Below, one piece after another: positions 15,062-21,246 of a stretch of DNA of 22,930 nucleotides; positions within the stretch are counted from its first letter, which is position 1, and every line of letters starts with the position of its first letter. Made by a program: the position numbers and the translations under genes. The stretch lies in the NCBI GenBank assembly GCA_044351265.1, contig JBILGC010000030.1, positions 1 to 22,930 of the forward strand. Reading direction: 5' to 3'. Source of the DNA: JAJTFA01 sp044351265 (lineage in GTDB: Bacteria; Bacteroidota; Bacteroidia; UKL13-3). Below the pieces are notes generated by a model. The model saw only the letters and a list, made by a program, of their open reading frames with translations, was not told where the DNA came from and made no database searches.

Positions 15062-15093
15062 TTAATGTGATGATTTGACAATGTGATATTTCG
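15062..15093. repeat. Degenerate AATGTGA/GATTTGA repeat in the sufB-sufC gap
   Basis: AATGTGA occurs at 15064-15070 and 15080-15086, 16 bp apart, with GATTTGA (15072-15078) between them and a decayed TATTTCG after. The block is most of the 51-bp gap between sufB and sufC. From memory similar alternating TTTG/GTGA words flank small accessory genes in Bacteroidota. Confidence 0.5.
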
Positions 15094-15100
15094 TTGTTGA

Positions 15101-16555
15101 TTATCCCACAGATCCCTCGAGGGAAACTGCGAGCAATTTCTGCGCCTCAACGGCAAATTCCATGGGAAGCTGGTTCAACACTTCGCGGCAAAAGCCATTA
15201 ACTATTAAACTGATGGCTTCTTCGGTTCCGATGCCACGTTGGTTGCAGTAAAATATCTGGTCTTCGCCAATTTTTGAAGTGCTGGCTTCGTGTTCAACCG
15301 TAGCTGTTTTGTTGTTGATTTCGATGTATGGGAATGTATGTGCTCCGCAGCGGTCACCAATAAGCATACTGTCGCACTGGGTGTAATTCCTTGCTGAATC
15401 AGCCTTTTTGGCCACTTTAACCAATCCGCGGTATGTATTATGCGACTTGCCTGCCGAGATTCCTTTCGACACAATGCGGCTGCGTGTGTTCTTGCCAATA
15501 TGAATCATTTTGGTTCCGGTATCGGCTACCTGCATATTATTGGTTACAGCTACCGAGAAAAATTCTCCGATTGAATTATCCCCTTTCAAAATACAGCTGG
15601 GATATTTCCAGGTGATAGCGCTTCCGGTTTCAACCTGTGTCCAGCTTATTTTGGCATTGGCACCTTCACAACTTCCGCGTTTCGTTACAAAATTATATAT
15701 ACCACCGTTGCCGTCTTTATCGCCCGGATACCAGTTTTGCACCGTGCTGTATTTGATTTCGGCATTTTCCATCGCAATAAGTTCCACCACCGCTGCGTGC
15801 AATTGGTTTTCATCACGCATAGGAGCTGTGCAGCCTTCTAAATAACTCACGTATGAAGCATCATCAGCGATAATTAACGTGCGCTCAAACTGACCAGTAT
15901 TTTCTGCATTGATACGGAAATAGGTAGAAAGTTCCATGGGGCAACGCACGCCTTTGGGTATGTACACAAACGAACCATCGCTGAATACAGCTGAGTTCAA
16001 TGCAGCAAAATAGTTATCGGTATAGGGCACAACCGAACCCATATATTTTTTTACCAATTCCGGGTAGTCATGCAGTGCTTCGCTGATGCTGCAAAAGATG
16101 ACACCCTTTTCTTTAAGTTGCTCTTTAAATGTAGTGGCAATAGAAACGGAATCGAACACCGCATCCACGGCTACACCGGTAAGGCGTTTTTGCTCTTGCA
16201 GACTTATTCCCAGTTTCTCAAATGTTTTGAGCAACTCAGGGTCAACCTGATCAAGGCTATCCAGCTTCACCTTTTCTTTGGGTGCTGCATAGTAGATTAT
16301 ACCTTGATAATTAGGCTTAGGGTATTTGAAGTTTTGCCAGTCTGGCTCCTCCATCTTTAACCAATAGCGGTAAGCTTTGAGGCGCCATTCCAGCATCCAC
16401 TCTGGCTCATTCTTCTTTTTTGAAATGAACCGAACAATATCTTCATTCAGGCCCTTAGGGGCCATTTCCATTTCAATATCGGTAGTAAATCCGTATTTAT
16501 ATTCCTGACTTACAACCTGTTCAATAATATCTTCGCTTTCCTTTTCCTGATTCAT
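15101..16555 (-). CDS. sufB: SufB, Fe-S scaffold subunit
   Basis: Core scaffold subunit and first gene of the operon. The 484-aa length is normal. Recognisable blocks are YKYGFTTDIEMEMAPKGLNEDIVRFIS, EPEWMLEWRLKAYRYW, the long beta-helix with VYIPKGVRCPMELSTYFRIN and DASYVSYLEGCTAPM, and KISWTQVETGSAITWKYPSCIL. The C-terminal core is NYTQCDSMLIGDRCGAHTFPYIEINNKTATVEHEASTSKIGEDQIFYCNQRGI, which includes the conserved Cys of QCDSML and the His of VEHEA. ATG 16555 is preceded by a perfect -7 box at 16569-16576. There is no sufA or Rrf2-type regulator gene beside it. Confidence 0.97.
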   Translation of the reverse strand: MNQEKESEDIIEQVVSQEYKYGFTTDIEMEMAPKGLNEDIVRFISKKKNEPEWMLEWRLKAYRYWLKMEEPDWQNFKYPKPNYQGIIYYAAPKEKVKLDSLDQVDPELLKTFEKLGISLQEQKRLTGVAVDAVFDSVSIATTFKEQLKEKGVIFCSISEALHDYPELVKKYMGSVVPYTDNYFAALNSAVFSDGSFVYIPKGVRCPMELSTYFRINAENTGQFERTLIIADDASYVSYLEGCTAPMRDENQLHAAVVELIAMENAEIKYSTVQNWYPGDKDGNGGIYNFVTKRGSCEGANAKISWTQVETGSAITWKYPSCILKGDNSIGEFFSVAVTNNMQVADTGTKMIHIGKNTRSRIVSKGISAGKSHNTYRGLVKVAKKADSARNYTQCDSMLIGDRCGAHTFPYIEINNKTATVEHEASTSKIGEDQIFYCNQRGIGTEEAISLIVNGFCREVLNQLPMEFAVEAQKLLAVSLEGSVG

Positions 16556-16568
16556 ATGATTGGGGGCA

Positions 16569-16576
16569 CAAAAGTA
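16569..16576 (-). promoter_or_regulatory. Candidate suf operon promoter, -7 box
   Basis: On the operon strand TACTTTTG matches TAnnTTTG exactly; TTTA at 16598-16601 lies 21 bp upstream, one base from the -33 word TTTG. Transcription would start only a few bases before the sufB ATG, so the leader would be very short. Confidence 0.5.
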
Positions 16577-16588
16577 GTGATTTATTTG

Positions 16589-16603
16589 TATTTAGTCTAA
16601 ATA
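16589..16603. promoter_or_regulatory. 15-bp palindrome over the suf promoter -33 region
   Basis: TATTTAGTCTAAATA is a perfect dyad around a central base and overlaps the candidate -33 word. Its position suits a repressor site (an iron- or cluster-responsive regulator would be expected for suf), but it matches no operator I can name, and AT-rich dyads arise by chance. Confidence 0.35.
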
Positions 16604-16627
16604 ATTACAACTAATACCCCATAAAGT

Positions 16628-16643
16628 TTCAAATATATTTGAA
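16628..16643. promoter_or_regulatory. 16-bp perfect palindrome between the lipid kinase and sufB
   Basis: TTCAAATATATTTGAA is a perfect 16-bp palindrome, about 50 bp upstream of the suf -7 box and 28 bp after the kinase stop codon. It could be a second operator or part of a weak AT-rich terminator of the kinase gene; it lacks a U run. Confidence 0.35.
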
Positions 16644-16671
16644 CGTAACACTACCCTCTAAAGTCAGAAAA

Positions 16672-17517
16672 TTATTGTTGAGAAAGCAAGCTGAGGTAGC
16701 CTTTGAGGGTGCTAACTTCAAAAGTATTACTCTCAAAATACTCACCATCGGCATGTGCCGGCAGCACTTGTATTGATTGGATATGTATATTTTCCATTGT
16801 TTGATAATTCACATCAGGTAGCTTTAAATGCTGGCCTACCCTAATTTTTGGTAAATTTAATACCCGTTTAATCGGATTAATACCCGCTACAGCCATATAA
16901 TCAAGCAGGCCATCATCAGGTTTTGCCAGCGGAGCAACTTTAAATCCGCCACCATAACAGGTACCATTTGCAATGCAAAGCATCAAAAACGACTTTTCAA
17001 TAATGTGTTCTCCCAATAACACCTTTGCATTAAAAGATTTAAAGAATAAAATCTGCGCAAGCACTGCAGCGTAATATGCCGAAGGACCCTTTAGCCACTT
17101 CTTGCGCATTAGCTTACCTGCAACTGCACCATCAAATCCAATTCCAATTCCATTTAAAAAGATTTTTCCATTGCATAAACCTGCATCCACACTTTTAACA
17201 CAATCTGATATGGCAATTTCAAAAGAGTTGTTTAATGTAACCATACCCAAATGCATGGATGCAAAATCATTTCCTGTGCCGGCTGGGATAATAGCTATAG
17301 GAATCGTGAGTGGTATGAATCTGTTAAGCGTAAAATTAATGGTACCATCACCGCCTATTATTACCAGCCTATCAAGATTGGTTAATGGCCCAGACTCTTC
17401 TTCATTTATAACCCGCCATGCAATACCTTTTGCATTAAGAAAGCTGATAAACTCCCTTAATACCTTTTCCGGTTTACCATTTCCCGAACGCTTGTTACTG
17501 ATAATTCCTAGTTTCAT
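16672..17517 (-). CDS. Diacylglycerol/lipid kinase family protein (YegS/BmrU-like)
   Basis: Predicted kinase of the DAGKc family, which phosphorylates diacylglycerol or related lipids at the inner membrane. Starting at ATG 17517 it is 281 aa and begins MKLGIISNKRSGNGKPEKVL; a TTG three codons upstream is less likely. The nucleotide-binding motifs are present: VIIGGDGTINFTLNRF (GGDGT about 55-59) and IIPAGTGNDFAS (GTGND about 80-84). Later come NGIGIGFDGAVAGKLM and the C-terminal GGGFKVAPLAKPDDGLLDYMAV, then VLPAHADGEYFES, all typical of the family. Substrate cannot be told. It lies upstream of sufB on the same strand with a 116-bp gap that contains the suf promoter, so it is probably a separate unit. 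Confidence 0.9.
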   Translation of the reverse strand: MKLGIISNKRSGNGKPEKVLREFISFLNAKGIAWRVINEEESGPLTNLDRLVIIGGDGTINFTLNRFIPLTIPIAIIPAGTGNDFASMHLGMVTLNNSFEIAISDCVKSVDAGLCNGKIFLNGIGIGFDGAVAGKLMRKKWLKGPSAYYAAVLAQILFFKSFNAKVLLGEHIIEKSFLMLCIANGTCYGGGFKVAPLAKPDDGLLDYMAVAGINPIKRVLNLPKIRVGQHLKLPDVNYQTMENIHIQSIQVLPAHADGEYFESNTFEVSTLKGYLSLLSQQ

Positions 17518-17644
17518 TTTAAACAATGATACAAAAAAGTCTCAATCGGTTTGAATATTTTACACATACAAAAACCTTCATCAAATTGAGCATGAATGCG
17601 TATTATCTCACGATAGAAGTGCGTTGGTTTCACCTAAATAAAAA

Positions 17645-18481
17645 ATGATGAATAATTTTGCTATTTTCCCAAATCATTTCTCTACTCAGGTGCCTTTAAA
17701 ATTCAAAAAAATCATTCCAAGTTCAATCAAGTTTCCTTTATGGTGGCTTCTTAAATCTCCTCAAAGAAAAATAGCGCCTTCCATCATATTGGCTGATTTA
17801 GCCGGAATAGCCATTTACGTTTATCGGAGTTTGATACCTGTAACCGGAATGAAGCGTATCAGTATTTGCACCGGACTCTACAACCGAACTAATCAATATA
17901 CAAATCATTTGCTGCCTTCCATTCAGCGCATGAAAAACAAGGGATACATTGAGCTTTCCGTTTATGATTGTGGATCAAACGACATAAAAAATATTGAATC
18001 AGTAATCAGAAAGCAATGGGAAGGAAGTCTTGTTTTTTCATCAGAGCAAAGGGCATTTAGCCGTTCATACGCGTTAAACAAAGCCATTGCTCAATCTAAC
18101 AATGAGTATATTTTTATTTGCGATGCTGATATGAGTTTACCTCCCGATTTTGTAAAAAAATTCAGTAGTCTTGTAACAACAAAAAGTGTTTGGTATCCTA
18201 TTTATTTCTTTCTTTTCCCCAATAAACAGGACGTTGTATCAAAAGAAAATGGCGTTTGGGAAACCTATGGAAGTAAAGGCATGTTTGGTGCCCATAAAAA
18301 AACTTTTCTAAAAGCAGGAAAATTGAATGAAGACTATCAGGAATGGGGACATGAAGATACTGATTTGTGGGAACGCTTCCATCAATCCGGATATATCGTT
18401 ATCAGAAACAAACAAAAGAACTTTTTTCATCACTGGCACAATACATTTAATCCCAAATACAAACACTTAAATGAGCAATAA
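17645..18481 (+). CDS. GT-A glycosyltransferase with a galactosyltransferase-like C-terminal motif
   Basis: Predicted glycosyltransferase of 278 aa. The GT2-type nucleotide-sugar domain begins MKRISICTGLYNRT at residue 69, continues with ELSVYDCGSND and SRSYALNKAIAQSNNEYIFICDADMSLPPDF (metal-binding DAD at 160-162), and then has WGHEDTDLWERF (234-245). The last motif resembles the catalytic W-G-x-E-D-D segment of the galactosyltransferase C-terminal family. The first 68 residues (FPLWWLLKSPQ and beyond) have no motif that I recognise; the true start could be ATG 17849. Its end overlaps the next glycosyltransferase by 11 bp, indicating coupled translation. A role in cell-surface glycan or protein glycosylation is inferred. 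Confidence 0.8.
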   Translation: MMNNFAIFPNHFSTQVPLKFKKIIPSSIKFPLWWLLKSPQRKIAPSIILADLAGIAIYVYRSLIPVTGMKRISICTGLYNRTNQYTNHLLPSIQRMKNKGYIELSVYDCGSNDIKNIESVIRKQWEGSLVFSSEQRAFSRSYALNKAIAQSNNEYIFICDADMSLPPDFVKKFSSLVTTKSVWYPIYFFLFPNKQDVVSKENGVWETYGSKGMFGAHKKTFLKAGKLNEDYQEWGHEDTDLWERFHQSGYIVIRNKQKNFFHHWHNTFNPKYKHLNEQ

Positions 18482-19226
18482 TCCAATTGTTTCTATAATT
18501 ACACCTTCTTATAATCAAGGTAATTATCTGGAGCAAACCATAGAGTCGGTGCTTGCTCAAACCTACCCTCATATTCAATATATCATAATAGATGGAGGCT
18601 CAACAGATCATTCAGTTGATATTATTAAAAAGTATGAAAAGAATTTGCATTATTGGGTGAGCGAAAAAGATTATGGTCAGGCCGATGCCATTAACAAAGG
18701 AATTGCAAAAGCTAGCGGAGATATTATTGCATATTTAAACTCTGATGACTTACTACAGAAAGATGCTATTGAGCAGATTGTTAAAGCTTTTACACAATGG
18801 CCCGATTCAGCAGTAATTTATGGCACTTGTGCTTTAATTGATGAACATAACAAACAATTAAAACCTCCCGCTGGAGCGCCATTAGGATTTTATTCATTGC
18901 TCATAAAAGGTATGCTTCCTGCCATACACCAACCTGCCTGCTTTTTTAACCTTAGGCAATTAAAAAGAAGGCCTGTATTTGTTAGCGAATTGGAATATGT
19001 AATGGATTATGAATTGCTTTTGTACTGCAAAAAATCCAAACTGCCAGTCAAATTTATCCCAATGCATCTGGCCAATTTTCGTGTGCACAAGCATACCAAA
19101 ACGATGTCGCAGGCATCAAAGATGTACGAAGAAAAGATGGAAGTGCAGCGCAGATATGGGCCATACCTGATGGCGCTTTGGGCGTTTCGATATATCAAAC
19201 ACATGATGAAAGGCAGTCATACCTGA
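18471..19226 (+). CDS. GT2 family glycosyltransferase
   Basis: Predicted inverting GT-A glycosyltransferase of 251 aa, cytoplasmic, using a nucleotide sugar. It begins MSNNPIVSIITPSYNQGNYLEQTIESVLAQTYPHIQYIIIDGGSTD, the classic GT2 N-terminus. Next comes YWVSEKDYGQADAINKGIAKASGDIIAYLNSDD with the metal-binding SDD at 91-93, followed by the acceptor region HQPACFFNLRQL and the YVMDYELLLY segment. The wording DYGQADAINKG is usual in exopolysaccharide or O-antigen enzymes. ATG 18471 lies inside the end of the preceding gene (11-bp overlap). The tail overlaps that of the convergent membrane protein gene by 10 bp. Acceptor and sugar are unknown. Confidence 0.9.
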   Translation: MSNNPIVSIITPSYNQGNYLEQTIESVLAQTYPHIQYIIIDGGSTDHSVDIIKKYEKNLHYWVSEKDYGQADAINKGIAKASGDIIAYLNSDDLLQKDAIEQIVKAFTQWPDSAVIYGTCALIDEHNKQLKPPAGAPLGFYSLLIKGMLPAIHQPACFFNLRQLKRRPVFVSELEYVMDYELLLYCKKSKLPVKFIPMHLANFRVHKHTKTMSQASKMYEEKMEVQRRYGPYLMALWAFRYIKHMMKGSHT

Positions 19227-20254
19227 TGCGCAGGTAATGGCTTTGAAAAATTTATCCCGTATAAAAAACCTGGAATGAGCAGAAAATAGGCCTGCCAAAT
19301 AATACGGCCATCACAATAAGTTGTAATAAAGGTTAGCAGGAAAACCAAAATAAATCCCGGAAGACTAAAGAAAACAGCACGTATAAAAACCGATTTAATA
19401 ATATGTGGAGGTGCCAGGTATTTTAAATACAGATAAAAGAACAGAGCGGGTAAGCCTAAACTTAGCAGCGGTGCCAGATAGGAGTTTAAACGCGTAATAT
19501 TAGCCATTACGGCATAAGCTGAAACACTCCAGAAAGCAGGATTATGCTCTCCGGGTGAAACAAACGAATATTTACGTAGCAACCAGTTAATAAAGCCATA
19601 TTGCAACAAAAGAATAGCACTCTGTAACCAAATATATCTTCGTTTTTCAAGAACTCCCGAGATGAAATAGAAAGGCACCAGCAGAACAATGGTTTCTTTG
19701 GTAAGCGCACCGGCTGTTATTGCAAACAGTGCAAACAAAAAATGTTTACGCACGGTTGCATAAACCATGAGCGATACGAATGGAAGTACCCCCGGATCTA
19801 CATAACCAATACTGGTATAATAAAAGGTAGGAAATGAGATGAGAAATAACCAGCATCCAAGCCAACAATATCCTTTGGCAATATATAACTCCCGAAGTGA
19901 TAGATAAAGGATGTATACGGCTAAAGTAAGGGCAATGATGTTGATGATATTGATAGCTGTGAGTGGTAAAAAAGGCAAGCATGCAGCCAGAAAGGGCACG
20001 CCAATACGCCAGTTGGAAGCAGGTCTGATTGCGTCTGAAGGTTCCAAGCCTCTAAAATGCTCGACATATGCCACAAAATAGCGAGCATCATTCATGGGTC
20101 TTTCAACAATGGCAGAGTTGCGATTGAAACGTGGCAATACCATTAACAGCATTATTCCCAATGTTAACGCCAATAAACTTAGGTTACTGAGTTTATGCAG
20201 CAAACTAGCTAACTGATAAACCTTGTTAAAAACAATATTTGACAATCTTTGCAT
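19217..20254 (-). CDS. Polytopic membrane protein, GT-C glycosyltransferase-like
   Basis: Integral membrane protein of about 345 aa with roughly eight to ten hydrophobic helices, among them LSLLALTLGIMLLMVLP, NIINIIALTLAVYILYL, CWLGCWLFLISFPTFYY, HFLFALFAITAGAL and FFSLPGFILVFLLTFIT. The first periplasmic loop contains PMNDARYFVAYVEHF with an Asp-Ala-Arg, and a later segment reads TKETIVLLVPFYF. Such features occur in GT-C-fold, lipid-linked-sugar-dependent enzymes, so a GT-C role is inferred, not shown. ATG 20254 overlaps the TGA of the upstream glycosyltransferase by one base; a GTG one codon earlier (20257) is possible. It is the last gene of a three-gene minus-strand unit. Confidence 0.65.
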   Translation of the reverse strand: MQRLSNIVFNKVYQLASLLHKLSNLSLLALTLGIMLLMVLPRFNRNSAIVERPMNDARYFVAYVEHFRGLEPSDAIRPASNWRIGVPFLAACLPFLPLTAINIINIIALTLAVYILYLSLRELYIAKGYCWLGCWLFLISFPTFYYTSIGYVDPGVLPFVSLMVYATVRKHFLFALFAITAGALTKETIVLLVPFYFISGVLEKRRYIWLQSAILLLQYGFINWLLRKYSFVSPGEHNPAFWSVSAYAVMANITRLNSYLAPLLSLGLPALFFYLYLKYLAPPHIIKSVFIRAVFFSLPGFILVFLLTFITTYCDGRIIWQAYFLLIPGFLYGINFSKPLPAHQV

Positions 20255-21246
20255 CACAAATACAGCGTTTCTATGATTTGCTTTACACCGAGAGGTGCCT
20301 TAGAGGCATCATAAGCATCGATAAATGAGTCAGCAGGAATGGTAAATTTACCTTGCGTGATGGTTTGAAATGCTTGTTCAAAATCATTAACAATTGTAGA
20401 ACGAGACTCTTTCAGCAATTGACCCAAACCACCTTTATCACACCCGATAACAGGTGTGCCAACCAGGATACTTTCATGTGCAACACGAGACCACCCTTCG
20501 GCAATGGCAGGCATTTGGATGGTGCAGATGCTGCAAGCCATTTCTTTTAAGTAAGCTTCCTTACTTTCAAAATATGCAATATGATAGTAATCTGATGCAG
20601 GCAGCTTCATATCTTTAGTGTATGAAGAAAAGTAACAATGGTAACCTGCCTGATTTAGTTTTTGAGCAAGTTTAAAAATACCGCCATCCAGTTTCTGATC
20701 AGGCATGCCAAGATGCACCTGCTTCTTTTTATCATGCACCTTAAATTGACGGTAGTAAGCTGTATCAAAGTAATTAGGAAATATCAGGATATCCTTTCCC
20801 GCTATGCCTTTTTTCTCAAAAAAGGTTTTCCAGTAAGGATGAATCACAACAAGTTTGCAACGCTTAAGCTGGCCAAATTTCTTGAGAAGTGTAAATAGCA
20901 AAAAGTACCATTTTAGTAGGAGTGAAGAATATGACTGAACCTCGGAATGCAGAACAACCAATGTGTAATGATACTTGCTTTGGTTAACTAAAGCGGTAGC
21001 AAGTGCACCTCTGAGTGGTACTATGGTAAGATTGGCTTTTGCATGCTTTGCATACCATAAAAACAATTTCAAATAACCAAATAAACCTTCAAAACGTTTT
21101 TCTAACCTTGCAGCTGATGACCTTACTTGGTAATTTAATCCAAGCTGTTTTGAGAGTGCTTCAAATAAGAATGATTCGTGTAAATAGCCGCCTGTTTTGT
21201 AAGCACCTTGTGAAAGATAAACCACACTGACTTCTTTCTTGGCCAT
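20254..21246 (-). CDS. GT-B fold glycosyltransferase (GT4-like)
   Basis: Predicted retaining glycosyltransferase of 330 aa. The N-terminal Rossmann half shows SVVYLSQGAYKTGGYLHESFLFEAL, LTIVPLRGALATALVN and LVVLHSEVQSYS. The C-terminal half has ILIFPNYFDTAYY, HLGMPDQKLDGGIFKLAQKL and the key IAEGWSRVAHESILVGTPVIGCDKGG, in which Glu-250 and Glu-258 form the EX7E motif of GT4-type enzymes. ATG 21246 directly follows the TAA of the large secreted protein, and its TGA overlaps the start of the membrane protein, so all three are one transcription unit. The substrate is not predictable; cell-surface glycan synthesis is the simplest inference. Confidence 0.82.
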   Translation of the reverse strand: MAKKEVSVVYLSQGAYKTGGYLHESFLFEALSKQLGLNYQVRSSAARLEKRFEGLFGYLKLFLWYAKHAKANLTIVPLRGALATALVNQSKYHYTLVVLHSEVQSYSSLLLKWYFLLFTLLKKFGQLKRCKLVVIHPYWKTFFEKKGIAGKDILIFPNYFDTAYYRQFKVHDKKKQVHLGMPDQKLDGGIFKLAQKLNQAGYHCYFSSYTKDMKLPASDYYHIAYFESKEAYLKEMACSICTIQMPAIAEGWSRVAHESILVGTPVIGCDKGGLGQLLKESRSTIVNDFEQAFQTITQGKFTIPADSFIDAYDASKAPLGVKQIIETLYL

